From assembly GCA_036435485.1 (NCBI GenBank), contig CM071598.1, positions 182,662,148-182,726,147 on the forward strand: DNA of 64,000 bases. The letters run 5' to 3'. The translations under genes were made by a program, and so were the position numbers. Source of the stretch: Saposhnikovia divaricata. Lineage: Eukaryota; Streptophyta; Magnoliopsida; Apiales; Apiaceae. Shown piece after piece: positions 11,877-22,697 of this stretch (positions are counted from its first letter, which is position 1; each line of letters starts with the position of its first letter). Below the pieces are notes generated by a model, which saw nothing but the letters and a program-made list of their open reading frames with translations, was not told the origin of the DNA and did no database searches.

Positions 11877-11922
11877 TGATGAAACGAGATTTCATTACAC
11901 GAGCCACTATATTAGAATAGAA
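10852..11922. repeat. Duplicated segment, copy A (1.07 kb)
   Basis: Collinear with 27725-29015 from GACATCCATTATTCAAGG to ATATTAGAATAGAA, with only scattered differences and one 219-bp MITE present only in copy B. No TIRs or LTRs bound it and it encodes nothing recognisable. Copy B lies just upstream of the APS reductase gene, so copy A may be a translocated duplicate of that flank or both may be members of a dispersed repeat. Copy A stops exactly where a Helitron begins. Confidence 0.85.
11800..11875. repeat. (TAA)n microsatellite
   Basis: About 25 uninterrupted TAA/ATA units. The corresponding array in copy B of the duplication (28903-28971) is shorter and interrupted by AAAA. The poly-tyrosine ORF it creates on the minus strand is an artefact. 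Confidence 0.97.
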
Positions 11923-13443
11923 CCAGTCAATTTATCCGCGCTTCGAGCTGTTTATAAATTTTTATTTTAAAGTAATGAAAATAGATTAATTTATTTCTAT
12001 CACTTTTAAAAATTGATTGGTCTCTTATGAATTTCCTAAAAAAATTGATTTAAAAACAATTTATATGAATTATTAGTTGGAAAAATACTCTTATTATATA
12101 TCTAAAGTATTGATAATCTTAAAATATCATAAGCATATAAAAAAAATTACAATATGAACGTAGTCTTTACGATCAAAAGTTACAAATATTGAATATAACT
12201 TAATAACATTTTTTCAAACCGACACCCCTCTCATAATATGCTCTCGTAATATGCATGTTCAGTAATAGTGTAAAAATTTATTTAATTAGAATATTAGTTT
12301 ATTTTGCACAATATAATGAAATAACGGGTGTACAAATTTTTTATCAATTTAATCTTCCGATCAAATGGTTGGGTTTGTTCAATTTAATTAGTTTGGTCAT
12401 AATCCATGTGTAATTTATTCATGTGCAAAAGTATAAATTTGTTTGTATTATTTGTATACAAATTTCAGATATTAAGATAAGATCTATGTACTTCCATAAT
12501 TTATTACGACTTCCACAACCATTGATAATAAAGAATGCTTGAAAAGTTAAGGTTAACAATGTTTATTAAAGCCGACACCCCTCTCATAATATACATATTC
12601 AATAATAATGTAAAATTTTATTTAATTAGAAGAGAGATGATGGTCTTAGGGCTTTCCCTTAGGTTATATGTGTTTGCAGTACAAATTCTGAGTGACAGTG
12701 TTGTAAATATTAATTCTCTTCACTTTAATTTACTTAAATGCCCTTATATTTATGTTTAGAAAGCTTTAAATCTTACAGTGCTACCTGAGGTCATCCTCAA
12801 GCACATCTATCTCTAATTAGATTATTAATTTATTTCGACAAAATATAATGAAACAAAGGTTGTATAGCTTGTTTATCGATTTTATCTTCCGATAAATGGT
12901 TGGATTTGTTAAATTTAATCGATTTGATCATAACTCATGTATAATTTATTCATGTGCAAAATTTAAAATCTGTCTTTATTGTTTGTATACAATTCCAGAA
13001 ATTAAGTAAATATCTTGAACTTCCATAATTTATTACGACTTTTACAATTATTGATAATAAAAATTGTTTGAGAAGTTAAGGTCGTCTACCCTATAATCAT
13101 CCGAAAAGAAATTATAATGATCTTAAATAGGGAATAAAAAATAACGCAATATAAACAATTGTTATTTGTCATTTTACCTAAAAATAAACATAACTATATA
13201 TAATTAGTATTTAATATTGAAATAATAACTACAATATTCAAATAAGTTTGTTAATTTTTACACAAATTAAATAAAGTTAATTTAATATATGTTTAATAGG
13301 TGTAATTAATAACTAATTAAATTGACATTAATATCTATTTAATGTAAGAAAAGAATTTTAATAAAAAATCAAAAAAACGAAAAATCAAGAAAAATACCTT
13401 AAACTGTTCTGGTGCATTTCCGATCTTCAGGCATTATAATATA
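11923..13443 (-). mobile_element. Non-autonomous Helitron, outer or left copy
   Basis: Read on the minus strand, the 3' end is CTCGAAGCGCGG (degraded hairpin), a short AT spacer, then CTGG followed by T at 11923. This fits the Helitron CTRR terminus and A|T target. The 5' side at about 13430 shares TATTATAATGCC, then GAAGATCGGAAATGCACCAGAA, with the adjacent Helitron. The interior holds two copies of a block starting GCCGACACCCCTCTCATAAT (near 12222 and 12573). The unduplicated base pair GAA|TT in copy B of the segmental duplication is consistent with an empty insertion site at the 3' end. Confidence 0.6.
12631..12813. mobile_element. 183-bp insertion with 8-bp target duplication (hAT-like MITE)
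   Basis: Perfect TAATTAGA repeats at 12623-12630 and 12814-12821 bracket a segment absent from the equivalent place in the sister internal repeat near 12290 (TTTAATTAGAATATTAG). The ends AGAGAGATGATG and CACATCTATCTC are weakly inverted. An 8-bp duplication points to hAT. Confidence 0.55.
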
Positions 13444-14192
13444 CTAGGCAATTTAGCCGCGCTTCGCGCGATTAATAAATTTTTATTATTAGGTAGTAAA
13501 AATAGGTAAATTAATTTTTATTGTTTATAAAAATTAACTTGCATTTTAAAAATTTCCTAGAAAAGTGATTTAAAATAGTTTGTATGAATTATTAGTTGGA
13601 ATAATACTCTCATTATATATCAAAAATTTTAATAATCTTAAAAATATCATAAATATGAAAAATAACAATTACAATATTAAATATTTCTAAATAACGTTTT
13701 GAAAGCCGACACCCCTCTCATAACATACATACCCAATAATAGCATAAAAATTCATGTAATAAGAATATTAATTTATTTTCACATAATATAATGAAACAAC
13801 ATGTGTATAACATTTTTATCGACTTAATCGATCAATAAAATGGTTGCGTTTATTATGTAAAAAATAAAAAATCTATCAATATTATTTTATACAAATTCTA
13901 GATTTTAACCAAAAGATTATACTTCCATAACTTATAATGATTTCCACAATTAATGATAAAAAATTGTTTAAGAAGTTAAGATCGTTTGTCCTAAACTTGT
14001 TCGAAAAAAACTTGCAAAAATCTTCAACATGTAATAAAAAATGATGCAATGGGAACAATTTTAAGTCATTAATTTACATGAAAATAATCTTAGTTTTATA
14101 CATATACTTAATATTTTAAATTTGAATAAGAGTTATAATGCTCAAATAAAATTTGTTAATCTTTTATCTAAATAATAATATGAAGTAAATTT

Positions 14193-14233
<41 letters not shown>

Positions 14234-14397
14234 TAAGCGTAATTAATGATTATTATGATGCCATTAAGATGTCATTAAGATACTATTTAATGCAAGAAAA
14301 AATTAAATAAAAAAAACCAGAAAAGTGAAAATTTAAGAACAATATTTTAAACGCTTCTGGTGCATTTCCGATCTCCTGGCATTATAATATATATAGA
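13444..14397 (-). mobile_element. Non-autonomous Helitron, inner copy
   Basis: On the minus strand it starts TCTATATATATTATAATGCC at 14397 and ends with the hairpin CGCGC-GAA-GCGCG, a 9-11 nt spacer and CTAG at 13444, followed by T. These are the canonical Helitron features: 5' TC, a GC-rich hairpin about 10 nt before 3' CTRR, and insertion between A and T. It encodes nothing and is AT-rich inside. It shares the CCGACACCCCTCTCATAA block with the adjacent Helitron. Confidence 0.72.
14194..14230. repeat. (AT)n microsatellite
   Basis: About 18 AT units inside the inner Helitron. Confidence 0.95.
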
Positions 14398-14589
14398 TAT
14401 AGAAGATTATTTAGGTTCCTGCATAAGAATTTCCTTTTTTATGTTAAAACACATCAATTCTTTTCTTTTTAAATACGAATAATATTTTATTATGAGAATG
14501 ATATTGGATTTATAAATATATTTTCCTAATGCGAGTATAAATAACTTATACAAAAAATATATAATTTTAGAAGATCGTAAAAGATGTCA

Positions 14590-15375
14590 CCACCGTACTT
14601 GTATTCTAATTCTAATAGTACATTTAATTATGTCTCCTCTATATATTCAAACAACTATTCTATTTCTAATAGAAGTTGCAATTTTAAATTTTTTCTAAAA
14701 ATTTGAACTCTTATTCTCTATAAATTCGAATTCCTTACTTCCAATAGAACTTTTAATCATATGACTTATAAATACATATTCTATTTGCAGTAGAACTTCT
14801 AATTACATGTCTTCCCCATAACTTCGAACACTTCTCCTCTATAAATTCGAACGCCTATTCTACTTCTAATAAAACTTTTAATTATATGTCTTACAAATAC
14901 TTTTTCTACTTCGAATAGAACTTTTAATTATGTGTATTCCTTTATCCTTATAAATTCTAACTCATTTTCTCTATAAATTCGAAGATCCATGTTTCCCTCC
15001 ATATATTTAAACACCTATTATACTTTCAATATAACTTTTAAGAATATATTTTTCTTATGAATTCAAATCTTCTACTTATAAATTTGAACACATATTCTAC
15101 TTCCTATAGAACTATTAGTTATATATCTTACAAACAACTATTATACTTTGAATAGAACTTGTCGTCGTATTCTACTTATAATAGAATTTTTAATTATAGG
15201 TCTTTTTTATAAATTCTAACTCTTATTCTCTATAAAATCAAACACTTGTTCTATTTCTATTATGTTAAAAGATATTTTTTATATATTAATATTTAAAATT
15301 TTAAAATTCAAAAAATAGAAAAATAGATTGAGACGATTTTAAAGACGTCACCTAACCTCCCGCATTATCCTTCTT
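14590..15375. repeat. Degenerate tandem array of about 60-bp AT-rich units
   Basis: Successive units carry variants of TATAAATTCGAACTCCTATTCTACTT and CAATAGAACTTTTAATTATATG. The array ends with an AGATTGAGACGAT block that also closes a second array at about 17700-18290, so this is one dispersed family with a variable number of internal repeats. No coding potential. Confidence 0.7.
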
Positions 15376-15849
15376 AAATAGTGACTTCTCTAAAATCCTC
15401 GTACAATGCCTTATTCCGTTCAATAAGGGGAGATTAAATAAATACACAATTCAAATCAAATTTTAACAATTAAAACTTTGATGGAAAGAAAACAATTAAA
15501 CTTAATGGATGATCACTAAACCACTTTTACGTAGGAAATTTTGACCACTTTATTTATGCATATTTGATATACTAAGACAAGCTAACTAACATTTACATTT
15601 CTGGAAATTTATATACGAATAAAGTACATTTGAATCTGATAAAACTCCCGAGAGCTGATCATGTTTTTTAAGTGTAATTTTCTTTTATTATCAATTTGTC
15701 TTTCCTCGTATTGAAATAGGAAATTGGTTTGTTTCTCAAACTTTGTTAGCAAAGAGATACGTACCTGATCGCGTGTTGGCACATTGTAGATACCTGCTAG
15801 AAGTAGTTAAGACTTTAAAAGCAGGTATGAGATTTTAATTTGATCGAAA
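15376..15849. other. AT-rich spacer without recognised features
   Basis: No ORF of note, no terminal repeats. It separates the tandem array from the SINE. Confidence 0.5.
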
Positions 15850-15859
15850 ACAGATTGCG

Positions 15860-16096
15860 GCCCGCAAGGGTTGTCTCAGTTGGTTAAAGAGAGGCCATCT
15901 CACCTCTTGGTCACAGGTTCGACTCCCATGGGAGGCGGATTTGTGATTATGTCATCCTGGGACAGAGCCTGTCGCACTTGTGCAGTTTGCCTTGGATCAC
16001 GTGGTTTGCAGGCTATTGCGTGAGCCCATGGGTTTACCCAGAGCGCACCCGAAGGGTAGCGGCTGCGGGTTCCCATGTTAAAAAAAAAAAAAAAAG
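15860..16096 (+). mobile_element. tRNA-derived SINE with poly(A) tail
   Basis: A 237-bp element with RNA polymerase III promoter boxes: A box around TGTCTCAGTTGGTTAAAGAG and B box GGTTCGACTCC. The 3' body contains GGGTTTACCCAGAGCGCACC and GGGTAGCGGCTGCGGGTTCC, a motif I recall from widespread angiosperm SINE 3' domains, and it ends in about 16 A residues. Perfect 10-bp target duplications ACAGATTGCG lie at 15850-15859 and 16097-16106. The intact flanks and poly(A) suggest a fairly recent insertion. Confidence 0.92.
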
Positions 16097-16159
16097 ACAG
16101 ATTGCGATTATCCTATTTTTTTATGTTGCCTCCAAAATCAGAGGTTATATATGAAGAAA

Positions 16160-16380
16160 AATAAAAAGAGATTAGGGAGTCTGAGATGTATCTCAGGAAA
16201 ATTCGATGAGATACATGGAAATTATATGTAAATCAGAATTTTTATGGGATGGACATTTTTGTAAAATTTGAAATTTTTAATTAACCCTGCGGACCCAATC
16301 AGATTTAAAGTATATTTTTTAAGTATCTCAGAAAAAGGACCTGAGATAAGTTACCTGAGATCAATCTCAGGATCCTTTTT
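16160..16380. mobile_element. MITE-like element with palindromic termini
   Basis: Each end carries a short palindrome, CTGAGATGTATCTCAG near 16181 and CCTGAGATCAATCTCAGG near 16356, and the ends are inverted relative to each other (GGAGTCTGAGAT versus GGATCCTGAGAT). A related half-element lies at about 20225-20325. The exact target duplication is not clear. Confidence 0.45.
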
Positions 16381-16725
16381 CTTTAAACAAAAAGAAGAAG
16401 AATAAACATAAACAAACAATATACTTAAGTGCACCTTTCATGTATGTAAGAAGATTTCGTAATATCTGCAAAATCGAAAAACAAAAAAAAAAGAGTAAAA
16501 ATTGCATTAGTACTAACACTAAGACAAATTTTATACATGCATATATAAATCTAATCAATCATGAAAAAAGCCAAAGTTAATGGATTAATGTTAAAGTATC
16601 CACAATAACTAAAATCACATTTATTATATTAACCGTATAAAGATGAGTTTGATAAAAAAGGAATTATGTAGCGGGCATGAAAAACTGAAGATTGATTTAA
16701 AAAGCATGTCTACAAATAATACATG

Positions 16726-17481
16726 CAGGGGCAGACCTAGGATTTTTTTTCTGCCGAGGCTGGAGCAAACTCAGCACCACCATGCTGAAGCCCAGATAAT
16801 GATACCCTTTTAGAAGGCCCAAGCTGAAGCTCAGAGTACTACATATAGGAGCAACCTGATGAGCTTAAATAGATGTTTTGGGTCTTTTGTTTCCACTTCT
16901 TGTCGATGTGGGAATTACAGAAATATTGTTTCAAAATTTTTAACCTAAATTATAGCATTTGTATGTTGTGAAATATATGTGTTAAGAAAGTAGAAACCTT
17001 TTGTTTAAATCATGGCTATGAACATGTATGTTAGAAAGTAGAAGCCCTTTTATTTATTTCTTGGCGACACCAATGTTATCTTCATGAAGTCTTAGCGACG
17101 CCCTTCTTCAAAGAAGGCATAAGGCCTTCTCTGAATTTTAGAAAGAGCCTTAAAAACTAAAGGTCTCATAATCTTTAGTTGGGGTTATATAAAACTCCCA
17201 ACAAAAAAGATATACTTGAATTGAAACATCCTAGGGGTTTAAATAGCTGAAAAAGTCTTTATGTTATGGAAAATGTAAAAATGAAAAAGTCTTTATGTTA
17301 TGGAAAATGTAAAAATACAGCAACTGAGAATCGAACCTAAGTCTTCCATGTTTTGTTCCAGCCTACAAACCAGCTAAACTACACAAGGACTTAGTTGAGA
17401 ATGGAGAATATATACTAAGGGGACTCTAAACTTTTCACCAGGGTTGGAGCTAACCCCAGCCACCCCCTAGGTCCGCCCCTG
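16726..17481. mobile_element. Non-autonomous hAT element
   Basis: TIRs CAGGGGCAGACCTAGG and CCTAGGTCCGCCCCTG with perfect 8-bp target duplications AATACATG at 16718-16725 and 17482-17489. It is 756 bp with no transposase. Inside, a 35-bp unit beginning TGAAAAAGTCTTTATGTTAT is tandemly duplicated at about 17248-17316. Confidence 0.92.
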
Positions 17482-17689
17482 AATACATGCAGTGGAGGTT
17501 AACAAAATAAAATGTATACATACTCTGGGTTGGGTTTATAAATCTAGTATTTTATGAAGTTAAGAAAACATAAACATGGCCAGAAAAGGGATGGAATTTA
17601 CTTGAATATAAAAAAATACAAGTAAATTCATGGTCCTATATATGAACGAATTCATGTGTAGCCGTGTAGGACAACTATTTCTATAAGAA

Positions 17690-18290
17690 TTATTAAATTT
17701 ATTCCTTTAGTAGTTCATATCTTTTTTCAAGTTAACTTTTTTATACGTCTTATTTATAAATTTAAACTCCTACCCCCGATGGAACTCCTCTCCTCGATGC
17801 ATTCGAATACCTTTTCTATTTCTAATATGTCAAAAAAAAAATTAATCATGAATATTGAAAATCGTAAAACTCTAAAAAAATTAGAAAAATAGATTGAGAC
17901 GATCTTATAGCACTACCCAATCTCACGCATATTCTCCTTTATATGTCTCCTCTATATTGAAACACCAATTCTACTTTTAATGGAACTTTAATTATATGTT
18001 TTTTCTATAAATTCGAACTCCTATTCTACTTCCAATAGAACTTTTAATCATATGCCTTATAAATACATATTCTACTTCCAATAGAACTTCTAATTATATG
18101 TTTTCCTTATAAATTCGAATTCTTCTCCTCTATAAATTCGAACATCTAATCTACTTCTAATATGTTAAAAGTTACATTTATTAGTATTTAAAATCCCAAA
18201 ATTCTAAAATCCTAACATTTTAAAAAATTAGAAAAACAGATTGAGACGATCTTCGAGAGCCACCTAAGCGCCCGCGTATCCTCCTTTATA
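17690..18290. repeat. Second degenerate AT-rich array of the 14.6-15.4 kb family
   Basis: Carries two rounds of the same units (TATAAATTCGAA, CAATAGAACTT) and of the closing AGATTGAGACGATCTT block (near 17890 and 18238), so it may be two adjacent copies. Confidence 0.65.
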
Positions 18291-18295
18291 TATTA

Positions 18296-18551
18296 CTAGC
18301 TTATAGCTCGTGCAAAGCACGGTTACTTTTAAACACTTTTAAAATTATATGATTAAATAAAATAGAGTATAATAATTTATTATGGATATAATTTAATTTT
18401 GTAATATTAATTAATAAAATTATTAGTAATAATAATATTTATTTAATAAATGATATGTATTGATTAGAACTAATAATATAAATCTAATGTAAATTTGCTT
18501 GGATCTTTAAAAAGGGATTTAAATATAGAATATTTCTTATTATTAGATCTA
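18296..18551 (-). mobile_element. Helitron-like 3' terminus and short body
   Basis: On the minus strand CCGTGC-TTT-GCACG forms a hairpin, followed by AGCTATAAG and CTAG, then T. This is a good Helitron 3' end. A possible 5' TC start is at about 18551 (TCTAATAATAAG preceded by A), but that end is a guess. Confidence 0.5.
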
Positions 18552-18574
18552 ACGGCTATCATCTATTTACTAAG

Positions 18575-18859
18575 GGCATCTCCAATAGAAGTTGTTAATT
18601 TCTACCACATCATCATATATATTACTTTTTTATTTCTTCTCTCCTCCATCTATCTCATTGTTGGCAACTTTTGTTATAAATCTACTCCAATAGGTAGCAA
18701 CTTTAAAAGTTGCCAATGTGGTCCCATACATTAATTTTGTATTGTCTTATAAATACATTTAAAATATGGGAGATATAAAAAAGGATAAAGTTAAATACAT
18801 TTTTGAGGAGTTGTATGTGTTTTAACTAAATAGGGAAGTTGCCAATTTTTGGCAACTTT
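18575..18859. mobile_element. Partial MITE with GGGCATCTCCAATAG terminus
   Basis: The left terminus and an inner GTTGCCAA...TTGGCAAC arrangement resemble Tourist/Harbinger MITEs. The right terminus is missing; the sequence is cut by the unrelated block starting TGTGACAGCCCC at 18860. Confidence 0.4.
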
Positions 18860-19367
18860 TGTGACAGCCCCAGATCCGGGGTCAGGAATCCGGGCCATCA
18901 ACGACCAATTTCAGTTTAGTGACACTTCATTCTTGGCAGCTGGAATATAAATTCATACTAAAACTTACATAATAGACCCTACACTTAATAATGTTACACA
19001 CCTGTCATATGCTCAGAGAACAACATCCACAATATTAAAAGTTTAGATTTAAGCAGTTATTACAAACCAGGATCATACTTAAATACCTTGTTGAATAATA
19101 CTTCGACATGAAGCATTTCAACAATCAAAAGTTTATTACAACAGCTTACACACTAAATGTACATAATCTACCAGTACCCAACCGTCCGATAGCTACCTCG
19201 GGAAATCGTTGCCAACACTCTCTCAAAAGTTCATCTTTCCCGTACCCTCTTGCGGGGTGTAGTGCGGAGTATCGACATACCTAGCTGTTGTATACATAAT
19301 AGCAAGAATGAGCTAAAATAGCTCAGCAAGATAAATTCTATCAACTAGCATCAAAGGGAAATAAATC

Positions 19368-19404
<37 letters not shown>

Positions 19405-20210
19405 GACAAAAAAAAATTTCAGTAATTATGGAAAGAATTTTATTTTCATTCAATATATATACACTTTCCAATTATCTTTGTACGAAAAGAAATATATAGT
19501 ATTATAATATCAGTTTCTCTTCTAATATCACATAATATCAATTTCTCTTCTTACTGTAAAAACAATCAATATACCGTTTCAGTGTACTTTTCTAAAATAA
19601 TATGAAAAACTTGAACAAATCTTTCGCTATCATCTTCTCATTTCCTTCTTATGCAACAATTATATAAATTAATATAAAATCAGTTTCTCTTCATCTGTAA
19701 CAATAATTCCATCATTTCAGATCATGTTTCTGTTTTCAGTATAAAAATTTGAAAACCATTGTCAACACTTTCTTTTCAAAAACATTGGGGATATCTGCTG
19801 TCGCCTGATACGTTAGGACGATGATTAGTCGCCTAATCGTACCTGCTCTCTTTTTACTACCGGTAGAAGGAATGAAGATCATCCTTGGAGGAAGGCCACC
19901 TGCTAACATCCTCCCTTGGCATCTTCGTGCCGTAATAAAAATAATAAATGCTGGACTGTGTCGCACACAGCCCTGACACAGCCACTTACGCAAGTCTGTT
20001 GCAATCCCCCCTTTTTTTTTCAATCAGTATTCCATTTATACCAATACCATTCCACATTTTTCCTTTCAATTTCCATTTCCATTCACATATATCATTTCCA
20101 TTTCCATTTATCATCACCTCTAAAAATACATATGTCATAATACTTTGATTATGACTCAGACATCTTCTCTGTGTTTACTGGAATCCAGTACACTTACATA
20201 TATATAAAAA
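18860..20210 (-). mobile_element. Probable LTR or 3' part of a Gypsy-type element (unresolved)
   Basis: Begins TGTGACAGCCCCAGATCCGG. On the minus strand this is an ...CCGGATCTGGGGCTGTCACA end, which would suit an LTR 3' terminus. It inserts cleanly into the MITE at 18575, but I cannot find the matching 5-bp duplication (ACTTT) or the other end. No ORF above 100 codons. A (TA)n run lies at 19370-19400. Treated as repeat-derived. Confidence 0.35.
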
Positions 20211-20224
20211 TTAAAAAATTCTGA

Positions 20225-20325
20225 ATTTACTAAAACGCCCACCCCATTTTTACATACAAAATATAGGTATCTCACGAAACTTACCTGAGATATATCTCAG
20301 GCTCCCTAATCTCAATAATTAATGC
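20225..20325. mobile_element. Half copy of the palindromic-end MITE
   Basis: CCTGAGATATATCTCAGGCTCCCTAATCT, given here in two pieces CCTGAGATATATCTCAGG and CTCCCTAATCT, is the inverted counterpart of 16170-16200. The rest of the element is missing or diverged. Confidence 0.45.
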
Positions 20326-20920
20326 TCTTGACTATCTTTGCGCATTTTGACTTTTCTTAACAAAAATGCGATCTCATGCCATTTCTTTCACACGGAAAGA
20401 TAGAAAATACATAGCAAATTCATGTTGTCGTGTTATATACAAGTTCTAGATATTCATATGTTTTTTGAGCATCTCCTACTAACATTGAAAATATAAGTAC
20501 AATTTACGATGTAAAATACACAATCATCGCTAACTGCTAATTGCTGTATTTCAAATTATTTGTTTTTTTGTTTCGTCTATGCAAATTTCATTTTATGAAC
20601 AATACTCATGATTTAAAAGGCCAGGCCTTCACAACGATAGAACATGCATCAGCCATGGTTAAAGAACACTAACTAATTCAACGTTAAATCTCTTGCAGCT
20701 GCAGGACTTGTGTCATGGTGATTCAGTTAAATTAGGAGTAGATGGGGTGACTTGTTGTCAAGGCATAGTGACGTTGAACGCTTATGTGATAGAGCTATTA
20801 ATTGATTCTGCGGTGATTGCCCGACATTTTAAAAGTATAAAAAACTTGTAACATTATTTGCAGAAAGTCATCGATCGACTACCTAATTATTATATACTTG
20901 TAACATTATTATATACTTCT
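20326..20920. other. Spacer, no gene recognised
   Basis: Less AT-rich around 20690-20830 but with no long ORF and no similarity I recognise. Confidence 0.4.
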
Positions 20921-20934
20921 GTTCTCGAACTTTA

Positions 20935-21260
20935 TACATCTGTTGTAGACAGATGTAAAAATATTTTATCCGTCTGTTACGGAAAGCAGAAGCAAAAGAT
21001 AAAACTTTTTGCATCCGTTCTTATGTTTTATGCGTTTGTTGTTAACTGTTGCAAAAATACTTAATACGTCTGTGGTTACAAAAGCCCGACGCAGAAGTTA
21101 TACTTTTTGCATCAGTTTCCTATTATATGCGTCAGTTATGGACAGACGCAATAGACTATATGCGTCTGTTTCCCAACAGACGCATATACTTTTAGCTGAT
21201 ACGACTCCTCCGTACGCATCTGTTGTGAACAGCTGCATATCACCCTTTTTGACAGACGCG
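20935..21260. repeat. Cluster of GCGTCTGTT/AACAGACGC hairpins
   Basis: At least six variants of an inverted motif. The best are TACATCTGT-5 nt-ACAGATGTA at 20935-20957 and the perfect 12-bp arms TATGCGTCTGTT and AACAGACGCATA at 21159-21186 with a 4-nt TCCC loop. Dense short inverted repeats of one motif are typical of the subterminal regions of CACTA (En/Spm) transposons, but no CACTA terminus was found. Confidence 0.55.
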
Positions 21261-21784
21261 TAAAGCAGTTTTTGTACTAGATCGCGATCTATGTAGGTTA
21301 TGAAGCCCAAGTATCTTAACTTTTGAAAATTAAGAGATATCTTGAATCATGAGATTGAAGTTAAGGTGGTCTTGTAATCTTTCGCTCATACACATTTTTT
21401 ATAATGGTTTGGGTAATGTTGAGCCGTTATGACGCGGACATATTTATATATACAACATATTATCTTTCTTAGTAATATACAATGTCTTTATACTAATTAG
21501 ATTGGTGATAGGAACAATATTGGCGAGTTTCATGTCGGTATCTAAGATCATACTATCACAAGACTAGAAGATAATCCATGTCTCGCACGAATTTTTATGC
21601 TAATTAATAATCTAGTAAAATGTAATCCTATCATTATAAAAAAACGGGATAAATACCTAGGATCGACTACCTGACTCAACCCCGACTTGCAATGGATCAT
21701 TAAACTCAAAAACCACACATTTACGTTACTAATTTAATAAAACTCAATCATCGAACATGAAAAAACTTGGACGATTTTTAGTTT

Positions 21785-22140
21785 TGATTGACTTTAGATG
21801 AAAGTCCGCTATACGTGCCAAAGAACAAAGCACTTAAAAATAATGTAAAAGTACAACAAACATAATTTATTTTTAATGTAAATAAATATAATCATGCTCT
21901 CTAGGACTAAAGACATGCATAGGAGACCAAAATGAATCAGCTCTTCTCGACTCTTGACTGATGATGTTTCTAGGAAACATGGAATTGCATATGAAACTTC
22001 CCAAGTATATAATAATGGATATGCTTGGTTATCAAGTAAAATTGACTCTATGTAATCTACTTGGGTAATACGTTTGGAGCAGGTTAAGAATTCTTGTAAT
22101 TATGTGAACTACTTCGACCTTTTAGTTGTCTATATATATT
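21785..22140 (+). promoter_or_regulatory. Promoter of small-protein gene 1, with TTGACT boxes
   Basis: TATATATA at 22131-22139 lies about 150 bp before the start codon. TTGACT, the core of the W box bound by WRKY factors, occurs at 21788, 21954 and 22042. The strings TCTTGACTGATG, TTTCTAGGAAA, GAAACTTCC and TCAAGTAAAATTGACT recur in the same order upstream of gene 2 (23560-23725), so the promoter was duplicated with the gene and kept. Confidence 0.6.
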
Positions 22141-22282
22141 GTAGCCAACTGAGGGAAGTGAAATCAAGAACAAAGCGACTACAACTAGAATCTACTGCTA
22201 TACAGTGCTACACACACACAAACACTGACACAAGCACAAGATAATCAGCAAACAAGAATAATATCTATTTTCTTCAGTTTTG

Positions 22283-22525
22283 ATGGCTTTGTTTTCTATT
22301 TTCCTTGGCTGCTTCTTGGCTTCGTCGCCTCGTGTTTCTGTTGAAGGAGATGATAAAATTGTTGATGCTACTGCTTCTACTCTGGAGAAAGAGTGTGAAT
22401 CTAAATCAGACAGTGCCCAAGATGTTATAAGTGGAGACATTACAAAGATGATTAACAACAAATCCGAGGGTTCCCAAATAGTTGTCCCTTACTTTCCCAT
22501 TGGATCAAGATTATCCTGCTTATAA
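22283..22525 (+). CDS. Small protein of unknown function, tandem copy 1
   Basis: An intronless 80-codon frame. I do not recognise the family. The protein begins MALFSIFLGCFLASS, a short hydrophobic N-terminus with a cysteine that could be an uncleaved anchor or a weak signal. Its middle is acidic and Ser/Lys-rich (SVEGDDK...). It ends IVVPYFPIGSRLSCL. A paralogue 1.56 kb downstream aligns along the whole length, with MALFSI--GCF, SVEGDDK, SGDI-KM, NNKSE and VV-YFPIGSR-S-L identical. Conservation concentrated at the two ends suggests real coding sequence, with the C-terminal YFPIGSR block likely functional. The start chosen is the ATG shared by both copies. Not matched to CLE, IDA, PEP or other peptide hormones I know. 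A TATA box lies about 150 bp upstream. Confidence 0.72.
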   Translation: MALFSIFLGCFLASSPRVSVEGDDKIVDATASTLEKECESKSDSAQDVISGDITKMINNKSEGSQIVVPYFPIGSRLSCL

Positions 22526-22697
22526 CCTTCTTGTTATGTCTTAATAGAAGTTTTGTTATTTGTAGTGTTACTTTTGATCTTTTAGAGGTAGCACATGTTA
22601 TTGATGGTTGTAAACAATTACTACAGGGAAGAGCTGATATATATGCATATTTCTCGATTCTTATATTACTCCATCAAATTTCTTGATTCATATATTA

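Noticed and set aside
11698..11907. Minus-strand ORF with a long poly-tyrosine run
   Set aside because: It is the translation of the (TAA)n microsatellite and has no other coding character.
15860..15930. Possible tRNA gene (A and B boxes)
   Set aside because: No full cloverleaf or aminoacyl stem; the boxes belong to a SINE with target duplications and poly(A).
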